From GCA-2697345 sp002697345 (lineage in GTDB: Bacteria; Pseudomonadota; Alphaproteobacteria; Rhodobacterales; Rhodobacteraceae), in contig CALSNB010000003.1 in assembly GCA_943787605.1 (NCBI GenBank), positions 62,001-126,000 of the forward strand: a DNA stretch of 64,000 nt, read 5' to 3'. Below the pieces are notes generated by a model that saw only the letters and a list, made by a program, of their open reading frames with translations, did not search any database and had not been told where the DNA came from. Made by a program: the position numbers and the translations under genes. Positions 1-10,125 of this stretch are shown in pieces; within the stretch, counting starts at the first letter, position 1, and each line of letters opens with the position of its first letter.

Positions 1-290
1 CTCGAAACCTCTATCAAAATATTTTGAATTCCACATCCAGTTAATGCTGCCATTATATGCTCAACAGTGCTAACGGATACTCCGTCTTTATTTATCAACC
101 TTGTACATAATGGTTTATCTTCAACGTTTGAGTAAATGGCTCTTATCATATTATTAACACCAAAAGTGTCTGTACGCTTAAACCAGATTCCATAGTTTGG
201 ACCCATTGGAATTAAAGTTACTTTACTTTCTATTCCTGAATGAAGTCCTACTCCCTCAAAACTTATTTTTGATGCCAATGTTGACTGCAC
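1..290 (-). CDS. lpxC: LpxC, UDP-3-O-acyl-N-acetylglucosamine deacetylase (partial, N-terminal part only)
   Basis: This is the first ~96 residues of LpxC, the zinc deacetylase that commits UDP-acyl-GlcNAc to lipid A synthesis in the cytoplasm. The window edge removes the rest, including the later zinc ligands. I translated it from the minus strand. The N terminus reads MQSTLASKISFEGVGLHSG, and the conserved block VSTVEHIMAALTGCGIQN follows near residue 80; its His is a zinc ligand in this family. The start is a GTG at 288-290, preceded by a GGAG Shine-Dalgarno with 7 bases of spacing. It lies downstream of ftsZ, the usual end of the alphaproteobacterial dcw cluster, with a ~210-base AT-rich gap that may hold its own promoter. 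Confidence 0.93.
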   Translation of the reverse strand, partial: MQSTLASKISFEGVGLHSGIESKVTLIPMGPNYGIWFKRTDTFGVNNMIRAIYSNVEDKPLCTRLINKDGVSVSTVEHIMAALTGCGIQNILIEVS

Positions 291-502
291 TTATTGTCTC
301 CAATATCTCAATTTAGGATCTCGTTATCTGGACCCCTTTTCATAAAAGACTATAGATTTAATTGGCTATCTTAACAATTCACAGTTTGTGACTAAATGAA
401 ACATTTGTATATCGCCTCCTCACTCGTAATATCACTCAAAACCACTATTATAAAAAATAGCTTTTATTTTGAATTTTTCTTTTCCCAGGGGCTGAATTAT
501 TA

Positions 503-1968
503 TTAGTTCGCCTGCCGCCTTAAAAATGCAGGAACCTCAATACGTTCATCATCATTAAACTCTGTATCATCATTTTCTCCAGACAATATAGGTTCTTTTC
601 TTTCGTCAAGATTATCTTCTATGTTGGTATTTCCTGAACCGTTAGTCATCCTTCCTATTAGCGAGTTTATACCAAATCTCTTTTTTGCAATAGCAGGTGC
701 AGGCTTTTCATCCCCACCAGAAAGAGCGGCGTGTAACTGTCATCATTATCGACCTTATCATCCGACACTTGATATGAATCAAAAACTTGATTATCAAGTT
801 CATTTTTTTCATCGTATTGTATTGATTTCTCTTCTACTAATACTCTCGCCTCATCTTCAGAATTCCTAATATCCTTAATTTCTAGAGTATCAAAAAGTAA
901 GGGCTCATCATCACTCATGTCATTTATGTTAACAGCATCAGTTAAACCATTAAGTTGAACAACTTTTTCATCGTTTTTATAAGGTTTCTCTACCTCATTA
1001 TTTGACGCATCAATTCCTGTTGCCACAACACTTACTCTCATTTTGCCCTCCAATGAAGTATCTAAGGTTGATCCAACTATAATATTTGCATTGGGGTCCA
1101 CTTCTTCGCGTATTCTATTAGCAGCCTCATCAAGTTCAAATAAGGTTAAGTCATTTCCACCTGTGATATTGATTAGAACACCCTTAGCGCCACTAAGACT
1201 AATTTCATCAAGAAGTGGGTTAGCAATTGCTTTTTCAGCAGCCTTTAGTGCTCGCTCTTCTCCTTCGGCTTCCCCAGTCCCCATCATCGCCTTTCCCATC
1301 TCATCCATTATTGCTCTAACATCAGCAAAATCTAAGTTGATAAGGCCCGGTCTAACCATCAAATCAGTAACTCCTTTAACCCCTTGATATAGTACATCGT
1401 CAGCCATTGAAAATGCTTCCGTGAAGGTTGTATTTTCATTCGCCAGCCTAAATAAATTCTGATTAGGAATTATTATTAGAGTATCTACAACTTTTTGTAA
1501 CTCCTTTATGCCATCTTCAGCTTGCCTCATTCTTTTCGCACCCTCAAACTGAAAAGGTTTTGTTACTACCCCAACTGTTAGTACTCCTAACTCTCTAGCT
1601 GTTTGTGCTATAACTGGGGCTGCACCGGTACCTGTACCACCGCCCATTCCGGCAGTGATAAAACACATATGCACTCCAGTAAGTTTATCTACTATCTGTT
1701 CTATTGCTTCCTCAGCCGCAGCAGCACCAACCTCTGGACGCGCTCCCGATCCTAGACCTTGCGTTACTCCTAGTCCCATTTGAATTTTATTATCTGCACT
1801 TCCCTGATGAAGCGCCTGAGCATCAGTGTTGGCAATTATAAACTCTACGCCATCTAACTCTTTTTCTATCATATTGTTTACCGCGTTTCCTCCGGCGCCG
1901 CCGACACCAAATACGGTAATTTTAGGTTTAAGTTCTGTATGCTCTGGAATTCGAAGATTTAACGCCAT
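503..1968 (-). CDS. ftsZ: Cell division GTPase FtsZ, with an apparent 1-base frameshift near 736-745
   Basis: FtsZ is the tubulin-like GTPase that polymerises into the cytokinetic ring. The GTP-binding motif GGGTGTG is at residues 109-115, and the T7-loop region and an acidic C-terminal linker follow. In the uncorrected frame the protein stops at 667 with a nonsense tail. In another frame the sequence resumes with HAALSGGDEKPAPA, runs through KKRFGINSLIGRM and ends in RIEVPAFLRRQAN at 503, the expected conserved C-terminal peptide that binds FtsA. One missing base in the stretch reading GATGACAGTTACAC on the coding strand joins the two frames; the corrected product is about 488 aa. Most likely this is a sequencing or assembly error, since loss of the tail would be harmful. 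The start is ATG with AGGTGGAG just upstream, 151 bases after ftsA. Confidence 0.93.
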
Positions 1969-2119
1969 TATGCTCCACCTGTATTTATAGTTTTATGATT
2001 TCGGCTTTTTTAAAAGCTCTTATTATATTTTTAATAGTATTCCCCTAGATTAAGACACAAAATATTGATTAACACAATCTTAGATCAACAAAATCTTGTA
2101 ATATGCCATATATACCTAA

Positions 2120-3466
2120 TCACCAGTTCTCTTTAAACCACTTTGCGACACGCTTTATTGATTTAGCTGGATAACTGCTAGCTGGTATACCAAAATCCCA
2201 CCATTCATCTTGGGGACTTGTCGCAAATAAACTTGCGCCAACACATGAAGAAAATGCTGATCCAGTAGCTGATTGTGGTAAACCTTGAATTCTTAGCGGT
2301 CGACCTAATCGAACTTGTTGTCCTAATATTTTTGATGCTAAACCATCAAGTCCTTCTAACTGGCTTCCTCCTCCCGTCAAAACAACCCTTTGTGACGGCA
2401 AACTATTGAAACCTGCAACCTCCAATCTCTCCTTAACTTCTTCCAAAACTTCTTCTACTCGGGGTCGAACAATACCAATAATATCAGCTCGGCTTACACT
2501 CCTTGAGTCATGCTCCCAATCACCAGTATCAGACCTTAGATCTATGACCTCTTTGTCATCCATTCCAGTAGCTAGAACTCCACCATAAAATGTTTTAATT
2601 CGCTCAGCCGTAGAAAAATCAATATGAAGACCATGACTAATATCGTTTGTAATATGATTTCCACCAAGCCTAATGGAATCTGAAAATATCATATGCTTTT
2701 TTAAAAATATGGATATTCCTGTTGACCCGCCACCTAAATCTACACAGGCAGCTCCTAGTTCTTGCTCATCCTCCACTAACGACGACATTCCAGAACAATA
2801 AGAACTGGATACAAGACCAGCCACCTCTAAATCGCATCGTTGCAAACAATAGAGTAAGTTCTCAACTGCGATACTACCAACAGTAAGCATATGAATATCA
2901 ACTGATAGGGCATTTCCTGCTTGACCTCTTGGATCAATAAGCCCGGATCTGTTATCGATCGAGAAATTAACAGGCTGCGCGTGTAATATTTCTCTACCAA
3001 CTCCAATATTTGGGACTTCTGAAGATGCTACAACTCTAGATATACTCTCATCAGTTACAATTCCATCAACCAGTTCAGATCTGCCTTCTAGTCCATAAGA
3101 CCTTGGTCTTGCACCAGAAAATGTCGCGATTACATGATCAACTCTAGTCCCAGCCATTTTTTGTGAGGCTTGTACTACTGTGCGAATTGCTCTTTCTGCC
3201 TCGTGAATACTTTCAATTTCTCCAAACCGAACACCTCTCGAGCGAGTTGTAGCGACCCCTATAATCCTAAACGAGGACTGTCCAGACATTGGACCAATGC
3301 CATCACTGTCTTTAAATTCTCCGGATCCGTCGAAACTTAATACAAAACAGGTAATTTTTGAACTTCCAACGTCTAAAATTGAGATTAGACCTCTTTGAAT
3401 AGCAACCTGTCTAGCGCGTCTCATTTTAAGTTGGGATTGGAATAGCTCTTTATTCAATTTAATCAT
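2120..3466 (-). CDS. ftsA: Cell division protein FtsA
   Basis: FtsA is an actin-like ATPase that tethers FtsZ filaments to the membrane and recruits later divisome proteins. The phosphate-1 motif DVGSSK is at residues 32-37; a second nucleotide-binding block, ACVDLGGGSTGISIF, lies mid-protein, and VVLTGGGSQLEGL follows. The C terminus ends in a short basic, aromatic helix (KRVAKWFKENW), which fits the membrane-targeting amphipathic tail of this family. The 448-aa length is normal. The ATG directly abuts an AGAGG, which is too close. A TTG three codons further in has better spacing from it, so the exact start is uncertain by a few codons. It is separated from the ftsQ stop by 6 bases and is probably cotranscribed. 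Confidence 0.95.
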   Translation of the reverse strand: MIKLNKELFQSQLKMRRARQVAIQRGLISILDVGSSKITCFVLSFDGSGEFKDSDGIGPMSGQSSFRIIGVATTRSRGVRFGEIESIHEAERAIRTVVQASQKMAGTRVDHVIATFSGARPRSYGLEGRSELVDGIVTDESISRVVASSEVPNIGVGREILHAQPVNFSIDNRSGLIDPRGQAGNALSVDIHMLTVGSIAVENLLYCLQRCDLEVAGLVSSSYCSGMSSLVEDEQELGAACVDLGGGSTGISIFLKKHMIFSDSIRLGGNHITNDISHGLHIDFSTAERIKTFYGGVLATGMDDKEVIDLRSDTGDWEHDSRSVSRADIIGIVRPRVEEVLEEVKERLEVAGFNSLPSQRVVLTGGGSQLEGLDGLASKILGQQVRLGRPLRIQGLPQSATGSAFSSCVGASLFATSPQDEWWDFGIPASSYPAKSIKRVAKWFKENW

Positions 3467-3472
3467 CCTCTA

Positions 3473-4327
3473 TTAATTGTTTATTTCGTTATCCTTTAGT
3501 GTAAGAGTTAACCGTTGTTTATTTCTAAAATCGATACGCTCTATATTCTTATCTAAAATATTTTCAGATTGGTTTAATATAAGAAATTGGCCAACAGCTA
3601 ACTCGGGTTCCTCCGAAGGCAACGATATTCTTTGGCTACTATCTAGCACTATATCCCACCTATCTTCACTGATACGAGAGTAGGCAACAACTCTGTCCTC
3701 AATCGGTTTAAGTAAATTAATAAAGTTTGCTATTTCAACAAGTGCAACGTCTGCCCCAGCCCCAGTTACAAATGGAAGATCAGACCTTTGGGCTCTATTA
3801 AAAACCTGCCCTACTATAGCACCAGCTTTATCTAGTAAAAAAAGCTCTTTTGGGGTCTTTCGCCACACAAATTCAGGCACCCTTTCTAAAACTCTTATTT
3901 TAAGAATACCACCAGAAATCACACGAATATCTACACTTTTGACAGCATCAAGGCTCTCAATAACTTCCCTAATATTCGTAAAGTTAAAATCAAAACCTGA
4001 GATTGGTAGACTAATAGGTAAGGTATCTCTAATAATTCGTTCTAACGGTTGAGAGGCTCCCTCTATAGACATCAACTTAATTAACAACTCTGGTCGATCA
4101 GCAAAACTATCAATTGCATTAGAACTATAGGATTTGAAAAAATTTAACGTTTTCTCATTGGAAAAACAAAAAATAATAAATGCTAGGCATAAAAACACTG
4201 GTAGGATCAATTTTGTGAAAAGTCTAAAACTACGCATCAACCAAAGGCGCTGGAAACGATAGTTAATTCTACTTGGGGCTGGATCGCCTCCATACTGTGT
4301 ATTAAGTTTTAAACTTAGCGGTTGCAT
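3473..4327 (-). CDS. ftsQ: Cell division protein FtsQ
   Basis: FtsQ is a bitopic inner-membrane protein that links the cytoplasmic Z-ring to the periplasmic septal synthases through FtsL and FtsB. The 284-aa product has a short basic cytoplasmic N terminus, one hydrophobic segment at about residues 37-55, then a POTRA-like region (about 80-150, including LKIRVLERVPEFVWR) and a C-terminal periplasmic domain. The ATG at 4325-4327 lies inside the end of ddl, giving a 13-base overlap typical of translational coupling. Position between ddl and ftsA is the standard dcw order and supports the call, since FtsQ sequences diverge strongly. Confidence 0.93.
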   Translation of the reverse strand: MQPLSLKLNTQYGGDPAPSRINYRFQRLWLMRSFRLFTKLILPVFLCLAFIIFCFSNEKTLNFFKSYSSNAIDSFADRPELLIKLMSIEGASQPLERIIRDTLPISLPISGFDFNFTNIREVIESLDAVKSVDIRVISGGILKIRVLERVPEFVWRKTPKELFLLDKAGAIVGQVFNRAQRSDLPFVTGAGADVALVEIANFINLLKPIEDRVVAYSRISEDRWDIVLDSSQRISLPSEEPELAVGQFLILNQSENILDKNIERIDFRNKQRLTLTLKDNEINN

Positions 4328-5244
4328 GACGCATCCTCAATTAATGATGAACACAATTCGCTTAATGTTATACCACAAAACAAAGCCTGCTCCGGAGCGA
4401 GTGAAGTAGGCGTCATACCTGGTTGGGTATTAGTTTCCAATAAAAATAACCCACTTTTTCCTTTACTATCATCCCAACGGAAATCAGTTCGAGATATTCC
4501 TCTACATCCTAAAAAATTATGAGCTTTCTTTGCATGGTTTAAACAAACTGTTTTAATCTCATTTGGAATATCAGCAGGCAATACATGAGTTGATCCTCCA
4601 ATAGAATATTTAGCATGGTAATCGTACCAACCGTCAGTAACAACTTCAGTAACTGCTAATGCTCTTGGGTTTTCTCTCGAGCCTATTACAGTTACTGTTA
4701 AGTCTCTGCCATCGACAAATTCTTCAACCATAACGTATTCGGGCATAGCCCTATCTAAGCTAGGTGGAACATTAGAGCCAAGGGGAATAATATGGACTCC
4801 CACTGACGAACCTTCATTAATTGGTTTAATAACATATGGAGGATCCATAATATGCTTCTCCGAAACTTTCTCTCTTAAAGCTAAAACAGATTTTGTTACG
4901 GGTAGTCCTGCTATTTCATAAGCCGATTTTGTTTTCAGCTTATCCATACACATTGCTGAAGTGAAGATACCTGAATGAGTGTAGGGTATTTTTAACCATT
5001 CCAGTATACCTTGGACAGCTCCATCTTCTCCCCAACGCCCGTGCAAAGCATTAAATACAACGTCTGGAGATATTTCGTCTAGCTCTTTGGCCACCGCATT
5101 ATCGGCAACCAATTCAAAAACTTCAAATTTATCTATTTCCCGAAGAGCTGAAGCACAACACCTGCCTGATGACAAAGAAACCTCTCTCTCCAGAGAAATT
5201 CCACCCATCAAAACTACAACTCTTTGGGTCGTCCTGCTCGACAT
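4315..5244 (-). CDS. ddl: D-alanine--D-alanine ligase
   Basis: Ddl is a cytoplasmic ATP-grasp ligase that makes the D-Ala-D-Ala dipeptide used by MurF. Near the N terminus VVVLMGGISLEREVSLSSG gives the family start with its Glu-Ser substrate region. YVIKPINEGSSVGV is the ATP-grasp loop, and FLLETNTQPGMTPTSL near the C terminus carries the metal-binding Glu/Asn. I prefer the ATG at 5242-5244, which sits 5 bases after GAGG, over a GTG two codons upstream. The product is then 309 aa, normal for the family. Its end overlaps the start of ftsQ. Confidence 0.96.
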   Translation of the reverse strand: MSSRTTQRVVVLMGGISLEREVSLSSGRCCASALREIDKFEVFELVADNAVAKELDEISPDVVFNALHGRWGEDGAVQGILEWLKIPYTHSGIFTSAMCMDKLKTKSAYEIAGLPVTKSVLALREKVSEKHIMDPPYVIKPINEGSSVGVHIIPLGSNVPPSLDRAMPEYVMVEEFVDGRDLTVTVIGSRENPRALAVTEVVTDGWYDYHAKYSIGGSTHVLPADIPNEIKTVCLNHAKKAHNFLGCRGISRTDFRWDDSKGKSGLFLLETNTQPGMTPTSLAPEQALFCGITLSELCSSLIEDASCNR

Positions 5245-5329
5245 ACCCACCTCATTTATTTTAGCCGTTTATTCGACTTTTATATTTATTATACTCATAT
5301 AACACCTTATACTATTTGTACAAAATATT

Positions 5330-6250
5330 CTATTTTTTTATACCAACTCGTAGTATCTCCCACTGTAACTCTATTCCACTCTTTTGCAAAACCTTTTTAC
5401 GCATTAGGTTGCCTAACTCCTCAAGATCAAAAGCGGTAGCATTCTTTTGATTAATTAAAAAATTTGAATGTTTCTCTGATACTTTAGCTCCTCCTAATTT
5501 GAACCCTCTCATGCCTGCCTCATCAATCAGTTTCCATGCCTTCATCTCGTTAAGGTCGTCAGGCCTACCAGTAGATGAGAAACCAGATGGATTTTTAAAG
5601 GTGCTTCCAGCTGTTCTCTCAGTAGCTGGTTGTGTCTTATTTCTAGTTTCTAATTGATTTTTCATCTTATTTTTTAAGTACCCAACATCTCGGCTAGGAG
5701 CATCAAAAACTGCTTCTGTTATAACAGCCCCCTCCGGAATACATGAAAACCTATACCCTAGTTTAATTTCACTAGCGTCTAAACGCATTTCTAAACCATC
5801 TCGGGTAACTAATGTTACCTCTACTAAAACATCCTTTATATATGATCCATAGCAACCAGCATTCATCGAAACTGCACCACCTATTGTACCAGGTATAGTA
5901 CGGAGGAAGCTAAGATCTAAACCCAATTCAGCTGCCCTAATTGCAACGCGAGAATCTAAAGCTCCCGCACCACATGCTAAAAATTTCCCTCTTTTTTCAA
6001 TATAATTAAACGAGGCGCCTCCCAACTTAATAACAACTGCATTAATTCCTCCGTCTCTGACAATTAAGTTAGAGCCGACTCCAAAAGGGAAAATAGGTTG
6101 ATCACATTGGTAGCTTGATAAAAAATATTTTAAATCAAGTTCATCACGAGGTTGAAAAAATATTCTTGCAGGACCACCAACACGTAGCCAAGTTAATTCA
6201 TTGAGACCTCTATTAAGAGAAATATTCCCTTTAACTGGAGGGAAATCCAT
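5330..6250 (-). CDS. murB: UDP-N-acetylenolpyruvoylglucosamine reductase MurB
   Basis: MurB is the FAD flavoenzyme that uses NADPH to reduce UDP-GlcNAc-enolpyruvate to UDP-MurNAc. FAD-binding segments are visible as PFGVGSNLIVRDGG (about 55-68) and IPGTIGGAVSMNAG (119-132). GSTFKNPSG contains the serine that acts as proton donor in type I enzymes, and EKHSNFLIN near the C terminus carries the conserved glutamate. The length of 306 aa fits. It lies 59 bases downstream of the frame-corrected murC end and about 80 bases upstream of ddl. Confidence 0.96.
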   Translation of the reverse strand: MDFPPVKGNISLNRGLNELTWLRVGGPARIFFQPRDELDLKYFLSSYQCDQPIFPFGVGSNLIVRDGGINAVVIKLGGASFNYIEKRGKFLACGAGALDSRVAIRAAELGLDLSFLRTIPGTIGGAVSMNAGCYGSYIKDVLVEVTLVTRDGLEMRLDASEIKLGYRFSCIPEGAVITEAVFDAPSRDVGYLKNKMKNQLETRNKTQPATERTAGSTFKNPSGFSSTGRPDDLNEMKAWKLIDEAGMRGFKLGGAKVSEKHSNFLINQKNATAFDLEELGNLMRKKVLQKSGIELQWEILRVGIKK

Positions 6251-6309
6251 TAAATTTCTGACTTCATATTACTACCGCTATACTAAATATTATAATTTTT
6301 AATTTATTC

Positions 6310-7738
6310 TTAATAGATTGGCAAAGATGTACTTTCATCTTTAGTTAAAAGTAATGGTAGCTGATAAGCCCAGCCACTGATCAACCCCGCTCCCAAACAA
6401 ATAACAACATCTCCTTCAGAGGCTACAGATAAAACAAACTTTGAAAGCCCCTCTAATCCATATATTGGTTCCACATTAGTAAGGCCCTTTTCGCGTTATG
6501 CCGTTTACTAAGGATTCCTGCGTGATACCTTCAATTTTCTCTTCACCAGCCCCAAAAATTTCTGTTATTCCAACAAAATCTGCACTTTCAAAGCATACAC
6601 AAAATGACTCAAACAAATCACGCAGCCTAGTGAATCGGTGTGGTTCGTGGATTGCTATAACCTTCCCCAAAGTTATTTGCCTTGCTGCTTGCAAAGCAGC
6701 CCGAATTTCAACAGGGTGATGTCCATAATCGTCGATTATTGTAACTCCATTAAAAGTTCCAACTGTGGTGAACCTCCTTTTAACCCCTTCAAAATATTTT
6801 AAAGCCTTCATTATCAAATTAGATGACATCCCTAAATATCGTGCTACAGCTATGGCGGATAGCGCATTCGATATATTATGATTGCCGGGCATAGGTAAAC
6901 TGAAACCCTCAATCAAAACCCCTTCGTCACGAAACTGAACATCAAAAGTCGAATTATTATTCCTATATTTTATGTTCAATGCCCTTACATCAGCCTCCTC
7001 GCCAAAACCAAATGTAACAATTCTTCTATTTTTTACCTTTGATACAAGTGCCTGAACCTCTGGGTCATCTACACAGCAAACAGCCAATCCATAAAAAGGA
7101 ATGTTAGATATAAATTGAAAAAAACCATTTCGAAGATTATCAAAGCTACCCCAATGATCCATATGCTCAGGATCTATATTGGTAATTACGCCGATCGTAG
7201 CAGGAAGACGTATGAAAGTCCCATCAGACTCGTCAGCTTCCACTACCATCCACTCTCCTTGTCCAATTCGAGCATTTGATCCATAAGCATGGATAATGCC
7301 CCCATTGATTACGGTTGGATCTATACCGCCCATATCAAGAATTGCTGAAATCATGGTCGTTGTCGTAGTCTTTCCGTGAGTTCCAGCTACTGCAATGTTG
7401 GACTTTAACCGCATTAACTCAGCCAACATTTCTGCCCTACTTACAACTGGCAGTGACTTTAGATGAGCTTCTTTAAGTTCGACATTATCGCTTTTTATCG
7501 CACTCGAAACGACTACAACTTCTGCGACTTCAAGGTTAGCTTTATCTTGTCCCAAATAAATCTTCGCGCCTAAAGCTGATAACCTGTTAGTTATATCCGT
7601 TGATTTTAAATCAGACCCTTGAATGATATAACCTAGGCTTAATAATACTTCAGCTATGCCTGACATACCTATGCCACCAATACCTATGAAATGTATTGCC
7701 CCTAAACCTATTGGTAATTTTGTTTTAGTCGAACTCAT
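6310..7738 (-). CDS. murC: UDP-N-acetylmuramate--L-alanine ligase MurC, with an apparent 1-base frameshift near 6485-6492
   Basis: MurC adds L-Ala to UDP-MurNAc, the first amino-acid step of precursor synthesis. The N-terminal GIGGIGMSG loop (20-27) and the ATP-binding GTHGKTT (119-125) are clear; HEPHRFTR marks the third domain. The uncorrected frame ends early at 6476 after ITRKGPY. In another frame the sequence continues as LTNVEPIYGLEGLSKF, then GDVVICLGAGLISGWAYQLP, and stops at 6310. That is the expected MurC C terminus. Removing one base from the AAAAGGG run on the coding strand restores one ORF of about 475 aa, the normal size. A homopolymer sequencing error is the likeliest cause. 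The start overlaps the murG stop by 4 bases. Confidence 0.93.
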
Positions 7739-8832
7739 ACTGATGTACCGTCAACGACTGATTTGACTACCGCTTGAAGTTTTTCGACAGCATTAGGGTT
7801 CCCACATTTAAACGCCTGATTTGCCATTTCTTGTGCAACCTCCGGAAACATTAAAATTTGAGTAATTTTTGTTGCTAATTTCTCCGATGTAAGCTCAGAC
7901 TCTTGAATTACAATTGCACCACCAGAGGCTTTTAATTGTGATGCATTTGCTGATTGATGATCAGCGATAGCAGCGGCAAACGGTATTAAAATAGATGGAC
8001 GTCCAATAATAGAAATATCAGCAACTGATGAAGCACCAGACCGGGATATTACTAATTGCGCCTCAGAATATCTACTGGGTATATCATCAAAAAATGGTTT
8101 TACAAAAGCCTGCACTCCCATACTCTCATAGCACTTTGAAACCGCAATAATATCTTCACTACGAGCTTGATGACTTACTCTTAAGTTTTTTAAAATCTCA
8201 AGAGGCAGTTTAGAAAGTGCTATTGGTACAATTTTTGACAATACAGTAGCTCCCTGACTTCCTCCGACCACAACCAAGCTCATTGGATAATCCCCTGGGC
8301 AAATATAGGGAGACCCTGATCTCTTAAGAATTGAAGCCCTTACAGGGTTACCAGTGAATACTAAGTTTGTTTTTTCTGGTGCACTTGTTGGCCACGTGCC
8401 ACAGGCAACCACGTTAGCATATTTGGAAAAAATTTTATTAACTAAGCCTAAAATACCATTTTGTTCGTGCAAGATGAACGGGATGCCCAACAACCTAGCT
8501 GTTAATAATGCTGGGATAGAAGGATAACCCCCAAATCCGACAATTACATCCGGTCTCTCACGGTTAAAATTTATTAGCGTAGAAATAGTTCCTTTAATTA
8601 TCCGCCAAGGAGTACTAATTTTTTTTATAATTCCACTACTGGAAAATGTGCCCGAATCCGAAATGGCGACCTTAATATCTGAAGGAAAACTGTCTAAAAA
8701 CCGAGAACCTCTTACATCAGTAGATAATCCAACTGTCCAACCATCTTTTAATAAAACCTCAGATAATGCTTGAGCTGGAAACATGTGACCACCTGTACCA
8801 CCAGCAGCTAGTAAAATTCGTTTTTTTTTCAT
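7735..8832 (-). CDS. murG: MurG, lipid II-forming GlcNAc transferase
   Basis: MurG adds GlcNAc from UDP-GlcNAc to lipid I at the inner face of the membrane, giving lipid II. The glycine-rich loop GGTGGH is at residues 11-16. VVGFGGYPSIP, LHEQNGILG and the C-terminal VISRSGASSVADI (GT-B donor-binding region) are all recognisable. At 365 aa it has the usual length. The stop overlaps the murC start by 4 bases and the start overlaps the ftsW stop by 4 bases, so the three genes are translationally coupled. Confidence 0.97.
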   Translation of the reverse strand: MKKKRILLAAGGTGGHMFPAQALSEVLLKDGWTVGLSTDVRGSRFLDSFPSDIKVAISDSGTFSSSGIIKKISTPWRIIKGTISTLINFNRERPDVIVGFGGYPSIPALLTARLLGIPFILHEQNGILGLVNKIFSKYANVVACGTWPTSAPEKTNLVFTGNPVRASILKRSGSPYICPGDYPMSLVVVGGSQGATVLSKIVPIALSKLPLEILKNLRVSHQARSEDIIAVSKCYESMGVQAFVKPFFDDIPSRYSEAQLVISRSGASSVADISIIGRPSILIPFAAAIADHQSANASQLKASGGAIVIQESELTSEKLATKITQILMFPEVAQEMANQAFKCGNPNAVEKLQAVVKSVVDGTSV

Positions 8833-10001
8833 CGACCTTTTCGCCTCTTCACTAAAAGGTCTCTAACGTCCCCTTGAGGTTCTAACTTAGTGAAAACTAA
8901 TAACATTCCTAGAGCAATCCCTGTGGCGATTAATGACGATCCACCATTTGAAATAAATGGTAAGGTCATGCCTTTTGCCGGAAGTAGCCTTACAGCAACA
9001 CCCATGTTGATTAATGCCTGCATCGCAAACATTGCTGTTAAGCCCACACCCGCCAAACGAGCAAAAGGATCTTTCTTATTCATTAAGCGGTGAAGACTCC
9101 TAATCGTCACTGTAATATATAAAGAAATAATTACAGTCACTAAAATTAGCCCATACTCTTCGGCAGCCACCGCAATTATGAAGTCTGTGTGTGCGTCAGG
9201 AAGTGACCATTTTACTTCTCCTTTACCCACTCCAACACCAAACCAACCGCCTTCTCTAATAGCATTACTAACAAATCCAATCTGCGTGGTTGGATCAATA
9301 TCAACAGATAAAAATCCATCAATTCTCCGACGAAAGTGCTCTGATATGCTGTACATAACGAAACCTAAACAAATAGTTGCAAAAGCTATAATTAGTAAAA
9401 GAACTATTGACGCTCCACCTACAAAATAAACCACGCTCCATCCAAACAATATTAACATTGCCTGCCCAAAATCAGGCTGAATTACCAAAAGAATAGTTAT
9501 TAACATCGCTATAAAAAAAGAGATAAAGTTCCCAGGTGGTCCATTTATTTTTTGACTTTCAGCTATAAGCCATGCTGAGAGCACCACAAAAACAGGTTTT
9601 AAAAATTCTGAGGGCTGAAAGGACCCTAGCCCAAAAGAATACCACCTAGTCGCTCCCTTACCAAAATCAGTTCCAAAAACTGGTAATAAAGCAAGCGCAA
9701 TAAACGTAACAAGAAAAAATAATACAGCGAAACGTCGAATGCTCGTTTTTGATAATGTTGAAAAAATAAACATGCAGGAAAGTGCCAAGGAACCAAAAAC
9801 TACTTGCTTATAGACGTAATAAAAGGGAGAATATTCGTTTTTTTCCGCAAGAGGTGGGGAAGAAGATAAACCTAAAAGAAGTCCAATTCCAAAAAGAGTT
9901 AATACACATAGGATAGACCACCTATCTATAGAGTGTAACCATTTGGAAAGAGAAGGCTCAGCTGATGAGTGCTTCACTGTACCATAGACCATCTCAGTCA
10001 T
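8829..10001 (-). CDS. ftsW: FtsW, septal peptidoglycan polymerase (SEDS family)
   Basis: FtsW is a polytopic inner-membrane SEDS glycosyltransferase that polymerises lipid II at the septum with its partner FtsI. The 390-aa sequence has about ten hydrophobic segments after a ~30-residue cytoplasmic N terminus. Family motifs include GTDFGKGATRWYSFG, LQPSEFLKP-like FQPSEFLKP, IQPDFGQAMLI, LPDAHTDFIIAVAAEE and the C-terminal TLPFISNGGSS. The adjacent cluster contains ftsI and murG, so it is FtsW rather than RodA. A 124-base gap separates it from murD upstream. Confidence 0.96.
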   Translation of the reverse strand: MTEMVYGTVKHSSAEPSLSKWLHSIDRWSILCVLTLFGIGLLLGLSSSPPLAEKNEYSPFYYVYKQVVFGSLALSCMFIFSTLSKTSIRRFAVLFFLVTFIALALLPVFGTDFGKGATRWYSFGLGSFQPSEFLKPVFVVLSAWLIAESQKINGPPGNFISFFIAMLITILLVIQPDFGQAMLILFGWSVVYFVGGASIVLLLIIAFATICLGFVMYSISEHFRRRIDGFLSVDIDPTTQIGFVSNAIREGGWFGVGVGKGEVKWSLPDAHTDFIIAVAAEEYGLILVTVIISLYITVTIRSLHRLMNKKDPFARLAGVGLTAMFAMQALINMGVAVRLLPAKGMTLPFISNGGSSLIATGIALGMLLVFTKLEPQGDVRDLLVKRRKGR

Positions 10002-10125
10002 GAGAATTTTGCCAAAACTGCCTCGCTTGCCCGATTTATTCGGATCTATGTATTATTCTACGCTTAAAACCCCGATCAATCCAGTAAAAGATTATAAACT
10101 AAAGTAAATATATTTTAAGAGGAAT

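Noticed and set aside
621..869. Small plus-strand frame opposite ftsZ
   Set aside because: It is antisense to the ftsZ C-terminal coding region and has no family features or ribosome site.
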